Source of the DNA: Nocardia brasiliensis IFM 10847
GTDB taxonomy: Bacteria; Actinomycetota; Actinomycetes; Mycobacteriales; Mycobacteriaceae
Assembly (NCBI RefSeq): GCF_000710915.1
Contig: NZ_BAUA01000099.1
Location: forward strand, 23,981 to 87,980
Direction: 5' to 3'
Length of the DNA stretch: 64,000 nucleotides
The notes beneath the pieces were generated by a model. That model searched no databases, was not told where the DNA came from, and saw only the letters and a list, made by a program, of their open reading frames with translations. This document shows positions 25,908 through 33,563 of the stretch, piece by piece; within the stretch, counting starts at the first letter, position 1, and every line of letters begins with the position of its first letter. A program made the position numbers and the translations under genes.

Positions 25908-26693
25908 GTGCTGTCCGACGCGGTACGAACCGAACTCGCCGACGAACTCGAGCGCGCCGAACGCGACCGGGTGCCGATCGACCCGCTGGTCAGCCGGTAC
26001 CCGGACATCGACGTGGTCGATGCCTACGAGATCCAGCTGATCAATATCCGGCGCCGGCTCGACACGGGCGCCCGGGTGGTCGGTCACAAGGTCGGCCTCT
26101 CGTCCGAGGCGATGCAGCAGATGATGGGCGTCGACGAACCCGACTACGGTCACCTGCTCGCGGAAATGGAAGTCTACGAAGACGTTCCGGTCGAGGCGGG
26201 GCGCTACCTGTTCCCCCGGGTCGAGGTCGAGGTCGGTTTCGTGCTCGGCGCCGATCTGCCCGGCGCGGACTGCACCGAGGCCGATGTGCTCGCCGCGACA
26301 GTCGCTTTCGCCCCGGCCATCGAGCTGATCGACTCGCGGATCAAGGACTGGAACATCGGGTTGATGGACACCATCTCCGACAACGCGTCCTCCGCCGGAT
26401 ACGTGCTCGGCCCGCAACGCGTGGCCCCGAAGGACATCGACATCAAGGCCATCGACGCGGTGCTCACCCGCAACGGCGAGACGGTGGCCGAGGGACGCAG
26501 CGATGCCGTGCTCGGCGATCCGGTGATCGCCGTGGCCTGGCTGGCCCGCAAGGTGGCGAGCTTCGGGGTGCGGCTGAAAGCGGGCGATATCGTGCTGCCC
26601 GGCTCCTGCACCCGCGCCATCGACGCCCGGCCGGGCGACGCATTCCATGCCGAGTTCGCCGGGCTCGGTTCTGTCCGTTTGCAATTCATTTAG
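25908..26693 (+). CDS. hsaE: 2-hydroxypenta-2,4-dienoate-type hydratase HsaE
   Basis: This 261-residue hydratase of the MhpD/fumarylacetoacetate-hydrolase-like family equals mycobacterial HsaE in length. It hydrates 2-hydroxyhexa-2,4-dienoate, released from ring A by HsaD, to 4-hydroxy-2-oxohexanoate. The segments GHKVGLSSEAMQQMMGVDEP and VEVEVGFVLG (metal-ligand glutamates) are visible. GTG at 25908 is supported by GGAAGGA upstream. First of the hsaE-hsaG-hsaF set. Confidence 0.92.
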   Translation: MLSDAVRTELADELERAERDRVPIDPLVSRYPDIDVVDAYEIQLINIRRRLDTGARVVGHKVGLSSEAMQQMMGVDEPDYGHLLAEMEVYEDVPVEAGRYLFPRVEVEVGFVLGADLPGADCTEADVLAATVAFAPAIELIDSRIKDWNIGLMDTISDNASSAGYVLGPQRVAPKDIDIKAIDAVLTRNGETVAEGRSDAVLGDPVIAVAWLARKVASFGVRLKAGDIVLPGSCTRAIDARPGDAFHAEFAGLGSVRLQFI

Positions 26694-26703
26694 GAGGCCT
26701 GTG

Positions 26704-27615
26704 GTGTCCGAGACTGGGACCGTCACCGCCGCGATCGTCGGGTCCGGCAACATCAGTACCGATCTGCTCTACAAACTGCTGCGCTCGACCACCATCGAGC
26801 CGCGGTGGATGATCGGGATCGACCCGGACAGTGAGGGATTGAAGCGGGCCAGGGGGCTCGGCTTGGAGACCTCGGCCGAAGGCGTGGACTGGCTGCTCGG
26901 GCAGTCCGAACTGCCCGAGCTGATCTTCGAGGCCACCTCCGCGTACGTGCATCGCGCCGCCGCCCCGCGCTATGCCGAGGCCGGTATCCGCGCGGTCGAT
27001 CTCACCCCGGCCGCCGTCGGTCCTGCCGTGGTGCCGCCGGTGAACCTCGGCGCGAATCTGGACGCGCCGAACGTCAACATGATCACCTGCGGCGGCCAGG
27101 CCACCATTCCGATCGTCGCGGCCGTCTCCCGGGTGGTGCCGGTGCCCTACGCCGAGATCGTCGCGTCCGTGTCCTCGGTGTCCGCGGGCCCCGGCACCCG
27201 GGCCAATATCGATGAGTTCACCAAGACCACCAGCCGCGGGGTCGAGACCATCGGCGGTGCGCAGCGCGGCAAGGCCATCATCATCCTGAACCCGGCCGAG
27301 CCGCCGATGATCATGCGCGACACCATCTTCTGCGCCATCCCCGAGGACGCCGACACCGACGCGATCACCGAGTCGATCCAGCGCATGGTCGCCGACATCC
27401 AGCAGTACGTGCCCGGGTACCGGCTGCTCAACGACCCCCAGTTCGATCCGCCGTCGGTGGTTTCCGGTGGGATGGCGAAGGTTTCGGTATTCGTCGAGGT
27501 CGAAGGCGCGGGCGACTTCCTGCCCCCGTACGCGGGCAACCTCGACATCATGACCGCCGCCGCGACCAGGGTCGGCGAGGTACTCGCCGGTCAAGTCCGC
27601 GCGGCCCGGGTGTAA
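26704..27615 (+). CDS. hsaG: Propionaldehyde/acetaldehyde dehydrogenase (acylating) HsaG
   Basis: This 303-residue CoA-acylating aldehyde dehydrogenase oxidises the propanal passed from HsaF to propionyl-CoA using NAD. The Rossmann motif AAIVGSGNISTDLL is at the N-terminus and the catalytic Cys lies in NVNMITCGGQAT. Of two adjacent GTG codons the second (26704) is chosen because AGGAGG is six bases away, giving MSETGTV and the exact length of the mycobacterial protein. It works as a channelling complex with HsaF. Confidence 0.92.
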   Translation: MSETGTVTAAIVGSGNISTDLLYKLLRSTTIEPRWMIGIDPDSEGLKRARGLGLETSAEGVDWLLGQSELPELIFEATSAYVHRAAAPRYAEAGIRAVDLTPAAVGPAVVPPVNLGANLDAPNVNMITCGGQATIPIVAAVSRVVPVPYAEIVASVSSVSAGPGTRANIDEFTKTTSRGVETIGGAQRGKAIIILNPAEPPMIMRDTIFCAIPEDADTDAITESIQRMVADIQQYVPGYRLLNDPQFDPPSVVSGGMAKVSVFVEVEGAGDFLPPYAGNLDIMTAAATRVGEVLAGQVRAARV

Positions 27616-27626
27616 GGAGCGAAAAC

Positions 27627-28664
27627 ATGGGCTACTCAGCAGAACTCGACATCCGCGTCACCGACACCTCGCTGCGCGATGGATCTCATCACAAGCGGCA
27701 CCAGTTCACCGCCACCGAGGTGCGCGATATCGTCGCCGCCCTGGACGGCGCCGGCGTGCCGGTCATCGAGGTGACCCACGGCGACGGCCTCGGCGGCTCG
27801 TCGTTCAACTACGGCTTCTCCAAAACGCCGGAGCAGGAACTGATCACGATCGCCGCCGAGACGGCGAAGCAGGCCAAGATCGCGGTGCTGATGCTGCCCG
27901 GGGTCGGGGTCAAGGAAGACATCAAGATCTCCCAGGACAACGGTGCGTCGATCTGCCGGATCGCCACCCACTGCACCGAGGCCGACGTCTCCATTCAGCA
28001 TTTCGGGCTGGCGCGCGAGCTCGGTCTGGAGACCGTCGGGTTCCTGATGATGTCGCATTCGCAGCCGCCAGAGGTGCTGGCCAAGCAGGCGCGCATCATG
28101 GCGGACGCGGGTTGCCAGTGTGTCTACGTCGTAGACTCGGCAGGTGCGCTGGTTTTGGACCAGGTCACCGACCGGGTGGCCGCCCTGGTCGCCGAACTCG
28201 GCGACGACGCGCAGGTGGGCTTCCACGGTCACGAGAATCTCGACCTCGCCGTCGCCAACTCGATCTACGCGATCCGCGCGGGCGCCACGCAGATCGACGG
28301 CAGTGCGCGGCGCTTCGGCGCGGGCGCGGGCAATACCCCGGTCGAAGCGCTGGTCGGGGTGTGCGACAAACTCGCCATCAGCACCGGCATCGACTTCTTC
28401 GCGATCGCCGACGCCGCCGAGGACGTGGTCCGGCCCGCCATGCCGCAGGAATGCCTGCTCGACCGCTCCTCGCTGATGATGGGCTACGCGGGCGTCTACT
28501 CCAGCTTCCTCAAGCATGCCGAGCGGCAGGCCGAACGCTACGGTGTCTCCGCCGCGGAGATGCTCGTGCGCGCCGGCAAGCGCAAACTGGTTGGTGGACA
28601 AGAAGATCAGCTGATCGACATCGCGCTGGAGTTGCAGCGGGAGCAGGCGGCGGTCTCTGTCTGA
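27627..28664 (+). CDS. hsaF: 4-hydroxy-2-oxoacid (4-hydroxy-2-oxohexanoate) aldolase HsaF
   Basis: This 345-residue DmpG/HMGL-like aldolase splits 4-hydroxy-2-oxohexanoate into pyruvate and propanal. It has the N-terminal TDTSLRDGSHHKRHQF (catalytic Arg-Asp and His), YVVDSAGAL, and the metal-binding HGHENLDLAVANS. The C-terminal communication domain forms the channel to HsaG. It is the last gene of this operon. Its final 58 bases are overlapped from the other strand by a truncated YdeI-like frame, which marks a rearranged border. Confidence 0.93.
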   Translation: MGYSAELDIRVTDTSLRDGSHHKRHQFTATEVRDIVAALDGAGVPVIEVTHGDGLGGSSFNYGFSKTPEQELITIAAETAKQAKIAVLMLPGVGVKEDIKISQDNGASICRIATHCTEADVSIQHFGLARELGLETVGFLMMSHSQPPEVLAKQARIMADAGCQCVYVVDSAGALVLDQVTDRVAALVAELGDDAQVGFHGHENLDLAVANSIYAIRAGATQIDGSARRFGAGAGNTPVEALVGVCDKLAISTGIDFFAIADAAEDVVRPAMPQECLLDRSSLMMGYAGVYSSFLKHAERQAERYGVSAAEMLVRAGKRKLVGGQEDQLIDIALELQREQAAVSV

Positions 28665-29080
28665 TCGACACCTCCGGGCCGTGGTCGGTGCCAGTCACCG
28701 GCCGCGGCCCGCGGTCGTGCCGCTGCTGCCCAGCGTCCGTCCGCCTGTGCGGCCGCGATCGCCGCGAACCCCGCCGCCCGCATCCGCCCGGCGGCGATGA
28801 GCACACCCGCCTTGCCGACGTTGATCCGCGACCACGGACTCTTGGCGCGCCGCGGCGAATACCGCTGCAGGTAGTACTCGGCATCCAACGCCCGCCGATG
28901 ACTATCGATCCACCCGAAACACAGTGCCCCGTCCAGGGCTTCGGTAATCGTGATCGTCGAGCCCGCCGCGCCCTTCTTGGCGATCTTCAGCCATACCTCC
29001 TGTGCCGCATCATGATTCGCGCTGAGCCAGTGTTCCCACTGTGCGCGGTCGGTGCAGGTGATGATCTCGGTGCTGGTCAT
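28607..29080 (-). pseudogene. Truncated YdeI/OmpD-associated family protein
   Basis: The first about 100 residues are a good YdeI-family N-terminus: ITCTDRAQWEHWLSANHDAA, EVWLKIAKKGAAGSTITITEALDGALCFGWID and LQRYSPRRAKSPWSRIN. After AAAQADGRWAA the similarity ends and the frame continues as Arg/Ala/Cys-rich sequence into the 3' end of hsaF on the opposite strand. The normal C-terminal half (about 70-80 residues) is missing, so this is a 3'-truncated remnant. Confidence 0.75.
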
Positions 29081-29128
29081 AGCCTCATCTTCCGCAGATA
29101 AGTGCGCACCGAATGAGCACTTAAGAAA

Positions 29129-29300
29129 TCAGCGCACGATTTTGATGCCGAAGTGGCCGCCGAGTGCGAAGCCGAGGGCGGAGTGCAGGTGGGCATACAT
29201 CTCCTGACCGCGGGCCGCGACGAGGCCGCCGAGGTCGAGGATGTCGGTCCAGCCGTAGGCCTTCAGCAGGTCGGAGACGGCAGCTTTGGCGGCGTCGGAT
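29129..29300 (-). pseudogene. C-terminal remnant of an F420-dependent NADP oxidoreductase
   Basis: The minus strand encodes SDAAKAAVSDLLKAYGWTDI, then LDLGGLVAARGQEMYAHLHS and finally FGIKIVR before a TGA. This matches the C-terminal end of NADPH:F420 reductase-like proteins (GWxDxxDLG...ARGxEMY...IKxVR). No Rossmann N-terminus precedes it; upstream lies another gene's remnant. About 55 of an expected 200 or more residues remain. Confidence 0.65.
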
Positions 29301-29478
29301 TCAAACCGGGACGATCTCGACCATGCTTTCCAGGCCCCGGAAATCGGCGCTGTTGCGGGTGAACAGCGGCAATCCGCGCGACGACGCGATGGCCGCGATC
29401 ATCAGATCCATTCTGCGCGGGCGCGGACCGCGCTTGGTGGCGAGTGTGAGGGCGACCAGCGTCCCGTAGCGAGTGGGT
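29301..29478 (-). pseudogene. C-terminal remnant of a VapC-type PIN toxin
   Basis: The minus strand reads RYGTLVALTLATKRGPRPRR, MDLMIAAIASSRGLPLFTRN and SADFRGLESMVEIVPV followed by TGA, the C-terminal half of a VapC PIN domain with the conserved DLMIA acidic residue and TRN...DF. The N-terminal half with the first catalytic Asp is absent, and no VapB antitoxin is visible. Confidence 0.7.
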
Positions 29479-29856
29479 TCAGCCGTTGTCGTCGGCGGGG
29501 CGATCAGAGTGCGCGATCAATCTGTCACGCCCTAGTTCTACGACAGCACTTTCGCGTAGCAAGCAGACGATCTGGTCCAGGTGATTGGTGAAAAGTTCGA
29601 TGAGCGCAGCATTGGTGATGTTTCCCGTGGCAACGATCAGTAAGTGCTTCGGGCAGCGGTCGAGCAGGTGGCCGATCCAGAAATCGCGATCCTTCGTAAT
29701 GACTACTCGCCCTTGGTGGTCAGCGACTCTGGCGATATCGGTGTCCGCCGTGCGGTCACCGCGCGCCAGCTCGGACGTGTGAACGACGTCGTGGCCCGCA
29801 GTCGACAGGAAGCTTGCCAGCCGTCGTGGCAGCTGGGCGTCGACGAGGAACTTCAC
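29479..29856 (-). CDS. DUF5615 family PIN-like protein
   Basis: This 125-residue PIN-like protein opens with MKFLVDAQLPRRLASFLSTA. A second acidic cluster lies in TADTDIARVADHQGRVVITKDRDF, the layout of DUF5615 (Mut7-C/VapC-related) proteins. These are usually encoded directly after a DUF433 protein, as here, and the pair is thought to behave as toxin and antitoxin. GTG start overlaps the DUF433 stop (GTGA). By analogy it would be an RNase; that is family-level inference. It appears complete, unlike its neighbours. Confidence 0.82.
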   Translation of the reverse strand: MKFLVDAQLPRRLASFLSTAGHDVVHTSELARGDRTADTDIARVADHQGRVVITKDRDFWIGHLLDRCPKHLLIVATGNITNAALIELFTNHLDQIVCLLRESAVVELGRDRLIAHSDRPADDNG

Positions 29857-30086
29857 GCCGCGTTGAACGGAATTGTTGTCCGCTGGGCCGTCACGATCGA
29901 AGCGTATTCGAGCACGGCAAGGATGTCGTCGATTTCCAGCTCGGGGTAGTCGGCAAGGACGTCGTCTGTGCTCATGCCGGACGCGAGGAGCTCGAGCAAC
30001 ATTTCGGCTGGGTACCGCAAACCGCGGACAACCGGCTTGCCGTGGCAGATGGCCGGGTCCGAAGTGATGCGGTCCAGTCGGGACAT
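29853..30086 (-). CDS. DUF433 family protein, probable antitoxin of the DUF5615 pair
   Basis: This 77-residue DUF433 protein contains DRITSDPAICHGKPVVRGLR and SGMSTDDVLADYPELEIDDI, both diagnostic of the family, which has a winged-helix-like fold. It is translated just before the DUF5615 gene and overlaps it. No good Shine-Dalgarno precedes ATG 30086, so initiation may be leaderless. Probably binds and neutralises the PIN-like partner and represses its own promoter, by analogy only. Confidence 0.8.
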   Translation of the reverse strand: MSRLDRITSDPAICHGKPVVRGLRYPAEMLLELLASGMSTDDVLADYPELEIDDILAVLEYASIVTAQRTTIPFNAA

Positions 30087-30178
30087 GCCAAGGAGTTTAC
30101 CTGGGCGGCGATCCGAAGGCGGCCTGCTGGCGTGCAGGCTTATTAGTCGCTCGGCGATGACGCGGAGGTGTCCTTGAA

Positions 30179-30556
30179 CTAGTGGTGGGGGCGGCTGTCG
30201 GCCAATGCGGTTGCTGAAGCGCGGAGGAGGGTGACCAGCTGGGCTCGGTCGGTGCGGGGGAGGCGGGTGCGCAGTTCTTGTTCGAAAGCGTCCTGGATAT
30301 CGGACCGTATCGTTTGCCCCTGCTCGGTGATGACGACCCGGGTCACCCGGCGATCCGCGGAATCGGTTTGCCGAGACAGGAAGTCTCGCCGCTCCAGGCG
30401 GTCCACCATGCCGGTCGCATTGGTCTTGTCGCACCCCAGCGCACTCGCCAGCTCGCCGAATGAGGGCGGCTCGCCGTGGAGCTGGCACAGCAGTTCGGCC
30501 TGCTGCATCGTCAGGCCGAACCCTCGAGCGGGATCCCGCGGGATAGGGCGGGCCAT
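30179..30556 (-). pseudogene. MarR-family regulator lacking its N-terminus
   Basis: The frame from ATG 30556 gives 125 residues that carry the MarR winged helix (FGELASALGCDKTNATGMVD, RLERRDFLSRQTDSADRRVT) and the C-terminal dimer helix, but not the N-terminal helix of about 40 residues. Upstream of GFGLTMQQAELL the frame is simply antisense to an SDR fragment that begins at the same point. The gene has therefore lost its 5' end and promoter in a deletion and is probably inactive. Confidence 0.65.
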
Positions 30557-31087
30557 CGCGGAGCGATTGGGTGCTGAGGGCGCCTCGGTCGTCGTCAACG
30601 GCCAGTCGAACCGATCCGCCGTAGAGCAGGTGGTCGACACGATCGAAAGAGCGGGCGGCCGCGGCTGCGCGCTACCGGCGGACGTGGCCGACCCGGCACA
30701 GCTGCGCAGGTTGTTCGACAGTGCCGAGGAGTGGCTCGGCGAAGTGGACGTGCTGGTGAACAACGTCGGCACGGCCAGATTCGCCGCGATCGCCGAGGCG
30801 AGCGACGAAGACTACGAGCTGATGTTCTCGATCAACACCAGGGCCACGTTCGTCGCGTTGCGTGAAGCAGCGAACCGTTTGCGGGACAACGGTCGGATCA
30901 TCGTCGTCTCCTCCGGTGTGACGGCGACGCATCGTCCCGAATCCGGTCTCTACAGCGCGAGCAAGGCGGCGGCCGAGGAACTGGTCCGGGTCCTGGCGAA
31001 AGAACTCGGCGCCCGCGGCATCTGGCCTCCGAGGCGGGCGGCTGGATCACCGGTGAGACAGTCCACGCTGGTGGGGGACTGTTCTGA
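30531..31087 (+). pseudogene. Short-chain dehydrogenase remnant with two deletions
   Basis: From 30531 the plus strand reads GSRGIGRAIAERLGAEGASV and continues through VDVLVNNVGTARFAAIAE, IIVVSSGVTA and YSASKAAAEELV, a typical SDR missing its first dozen residues. At about 31022 the reading breaks. After GARGI the normal region is gone and the C-terminal LASEAGGWITGETVHAGGGL resumes in another frame to a TGA. There is a 5' deletion, fused to the MarR remnant, and an internal out-of-frame deletion of perhaps 50 residues. Confidence 0.8.
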
Positions 31088-31103
31088 GGATTCGCCACGT
31101 GCT

Positions 31104-31135
31104 CCCGTGCCGTGTGTCACCTTGTCCGGCACGGG
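31104..31135. terminator. Hairpin downstream of hsaB
   Basis: CCCGTGCCG and CGGCACGGG form a perfect 9-bp stem with a 14-base loop, 16 bp past the hsaB stop on the minus strand. It may end the hsaADCB transcript. Confidence 0.5.
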
Positions 31136-31151
31136 GTTTCGCGGGACGTCC

Positions 31152-31775
31152 TCACAGCCAGGTGTCGAGGGTGGTGGTGGTGAGGAAGTGTTCGAGGTCG
31201 GCGCGCCAGGGGGCAGGGGTGGTCTTGTCGGGTTCGATGGCGGTGTATTGGCCTCGGTAGAAGAGCAGGGGACGGCCGGTGGCGGTGGATTCGGAGAGTG
31301 CCTGTACGCGGCCGATGACGATGTAGTGGTCACCGCCGTCGACGACGCGGTCCACCGTGCATTCGATGGTGGCCAGGGCGTCGTCGAGGACGGGAAGGGC
31401 GCGCGCAGAGGCGTGCCAGGCGGCGCCGGCGAACTTGTCGGGTTCGCGGGAACCGAAGCGGGCGCACAGTTCTCGCTGCTCTTCGGCCAGGACGTTCACG
31501 CAGAAGCGGCCGGAGCGTTCGATGGCCGCCCAGGAGCGTGACGCCTTGGTGGGGCAGAACAGGACCAACGGCGGGTCCAGGGAGAGGGCGGCGAAGGATT
31601 GGCAGGCGAAACCGATCGGCGCGTCGGCTTCGTCGAAGGTGGTGATCACGGTGATGCCGGTGCAGAACTGCCCGAGCACATTCCGGAACTGCCTGCCGTC
31701 GATCTCGGGGTGGGCCGTGGTGTCGCGCACCTCGTGCTCACCCACCCCGCCGTCCGCCGTCCTCTCGCCGGTCAC
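31152..31775 (-). CDS. hsaB: Flavin reductase component HsaB of 3-HSA hydroxylase
   Basis: This 207-residue flavin reductase-like protein supplies reduced FMN to HsaA for hydroxylation of 3-HSA. It has the HsaB/HpaC-type segments FRNVLGQFCTGITVITTFDE, GFACQSFAALSLDPPLVLFC and the C-terminal GDHYIVIGRV...PLLFYRGQY. GTG at 31775 overlaps the hsaC stop (GTGA); a longer reading starting inside hsaC is not needed. The N-terminus is about 20 residues longer than in M. tuberculosis. Last gene of the hsaA-D-C-B operon. Confidence 0.92.
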   Translation of the reverse strand: MTGERTADGGVGEHEVRDTTAHPEIDGRQFRNVLGQFCTGITVITTFDEADAPIGFACQSFAALSLDPPLVLFCPTKASRSWAAIERSGRFCVNVLAEEQRELCARFGSREPDKFAGAAWHASARALPVLDDALATIECTVDRVVDGGDHYIVIGRVQALSESTATGRPLLFYRGQYTAIEPDKTTPAPWRADLEHFLTTTTLDTWL

Positions 31776-32677
31776 TGCGGACGCTGCCCGACAGAGAAGT
31801 CGTGGCCCCACAGGCTCACGGCGGTGGATTCCCGCGCGATCCAGTCGTGGTCGTCGACTTCGAGTCCCTCACAACCGAATTCGACGTCGAAACCGCCGGG
31901 CGTCTTCATGTAGAAGGAGAGCATCTTGTCGTTGACGTGCCTGCCGAGCGTCGCCGACATCCGAACCTTCTTGCGCAGCGCGCGATCCAGGCACAGGCCG
32001 ACGTCGTCGGCGTTCTCCACCTCGAGCATCAGGTGCACGATGCCGCTCGGTGTCGGCATAGGCAGGAACGCGAGCGAATGGTGGCGCGGGTTGCAGCCGA
32101 AGAACCGCAGCCAGGCGGGTTCGCCGTCGGCCGGGCGGCCCACCATCTGCGGTGGCAGCCGCATGGAGTCACGCAACCGGAAGCCGAGCACGTCACGGTA
32201 GAACTCGAGCGCGGCCTTGTCGTCCTTGGTGCTGAGCACGACGTGACCGAGCCCCTGCTCCTCGGTGACGAACCGGTGCCCGTACGGGCTGACCACGCGC
32301 CGATGTTCCAGTGCCGCACCGTGAAACGCCTCCAGGGTGTTCCCGGAGGGGTCGTCGAAGCGGATCAGCTCGTACACCCGGCGGTCGGCGAGTTCGGCGG
32401 CGGTGCCCTCCTTGTAGGGCACGCCGGCGCCTTCGAGCCGGGTCCGGATATCTTGCAGCTCTTCGGCATTGGCGGTTTCCCAGCCCGAGATCTGCAACCG
32501 GTCGTGTTCGCCGGGCGAGATCACCAGCCGGGCCGGGAATTCGTCCATGCGCAGATACAGCGCGTCCGGGTTCGTGCCCTTGCCTTCGACCATGCCGAGC
32601 ACTTTGAGTCCGTATTCACGCCAGGCGGCCATGTCGGTCGCCTCGATGCGCAGATACGCCAGTGATCGAATCCCCAT
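31772..32677 (-). CDS. hsaC: Extradiol dioxygenase HsaC (3,4-DHSA dioxygenase)
   Basis: This type I extradiol dioxygenase of 301 residues from ATG 32677 cleaves the catecholic ring A of 3,4-DHSA. It has two glyoxalase-like modules. The iron ligands are expected in the C-terminal one, in GLGHVVLST (His), PSGIVHLMLEV (His) and a late Glu in GGFDVEFGCEG. ATG overlaps the hsaD stop (TGATG) with AAGGAG five bases ahead. The order hsaA-hsaD-hsaC-hsaB equals that of mycobacteria and Rhodococcus. Confidence 0.94.
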   Translation of the reverse strand: MGIRSLAYLRIEATDMAAWREYGLKVLGMVEGKGTNPDALYLRMDEFPARLVISPGEHDRLQISGWETANAEELQDIRTRLEGAGVPYKEGTAAELADRRVYELIRFDDPSGNTLEAFHGAALEHRRVVSPYGHRFVTEEQGLGHVVLSTKDDKAALEFYRDVLGFRLRDSMRLPPQMVGRPADGEPAWLRFFGCNPRHHSLAFLPMPTPSGIVHLMLEVENADDVGLCLDRALRKKVRMSATLGRHVNDKMLSFYMKTPGGFDVEFGCEGLEVDDHDWIARESTAVSLWGHDFSVGQRPQ

Positions 32678-33555
32678 CACTTCTCCTTGGAACCGGCCAG
32701 GAAATCGATGGCCAGTCGGTTGAATTCGTCGAACTTCTCCAACTGTGCCCAGTGTCCACAGCCGCCGAACACATGCAACTGTGCCCGCGGAATCACCTTG
32801 GTCGCGATGAGCGCGCCGTCGAGCGGGTTGACCCGGTCTTCGCGACCCCAGATCAACAATACGGGCTGGCGCAGCTTGTAGGCGTCGCGCCAGAGCATGC
32901 CCTTCTCGAAATCCGCACTGGCGAAGGACTTTCCCATCGCGCGGGTCGCGGCGAGCGATTCCGGCGTGCTCGCCGAGGCGAACCGTTCTTCGATCAACTC
33001 GTCGGTGATCAGCGACTGGTCGAAGACCATGATGCGCAGGAACGCTTCCAGGTTCTCCCTGGTCGGCTCGTAGTTGAACTTGCCGAGCAGCTTCACGCCC
33101 TCGGTCGGATCGGGCGCGAACAGGTTGTTGCTCAACCCGCCCGGGCCCATCAGCACCAGTTTTCCGGCGCGCTCGGGATAGTCGAGCGCGAACCGCACGG
33201 CCGCCCCGCCGCCGAGCGAATTGCCGAGCAGGTGCACCCGTGCGGTGATCTCCAGGTGGTCGAGCAGATCTTTCAGCGCCGAGGCGCTGTGCACGAAGTA
33301 CTGCGGGTGCTCGGTGGGCTTGTCCGAGCGGCCGTAGCCGGGCTGATCCACGGCGATCACGTGGAAGTGCTGCGCCAGCACCGGGATGTTGCGGGCGAAG
33401 TTCGACCAGGAGGACGCGCCGGGACCACCGCCGTGCAGCAGCACGATCGTCGGGCCGTTGCCGACGCCTGCCTCGTGGTAGTGCAGTTTGAGGTCCGGAC
33501 GCACCTGGGCGTACCGGGAGGTCGATTCGGCGGTCAGTGCCACGGTTGAAGTCAA
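32677..33555 (-). CDS. hsaD: Meta-cleavage product hydrolase HsaD (4,9-DSHA hydrolase)
   Basis: This 292-residue alpha/beta hydrolase splits 4,9-DSHA, the HsaC product, into 2-hydroxyhexa-2,4-dienoate (to HsaE) and the C/D-ring acid DOHNAA/HIP. HGGGPGASSW forms the oxyanion region and LLGNSLGGGAAVRFALDYPE carries the nucleophile Ser. IWGREDRVNPLDGA holds the Asp and FGGCGHWAQLEKFDEFNR the His. TTG is the start: AGGAG lies five bases before it and no better codon is near. Confidence 0.94.
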   Translation of the reverse strand: MTSTVALTAESTSRYAQVRPDLKLHYHEAGVGNGPTIVLLHGGGPGASSWSNFARNIPVLAQHFHVIAVDQPGYGRSDKPTEHPQYFVHSASALKDLLDHLEITARVHLLGNSLGGGAAVRFALDYPERAGKLVLMGPGGLSNNLFAPDPTEGVKLLGKFNYEPTRENLEAFLRIMVFDQSLITDELIEERFASASTPESLAATRAMGKSFASADFEKGMLWRDAYKLRQPVLLIWGREDRVNPLDGALIATKVIPRAQLHVFGGCGHWAQLEKFDEFNRLAIDFLAGSKEK

Positions 33556-33563
33556 GGCAGCTC

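Noticed and set aside
30231..31541. A 436-residue fusion protein on the plus strand
   Set aside because: It strings together antisense MarR, the SDR remnant and antisense hsaB. Only the SDR part resembles a protein.
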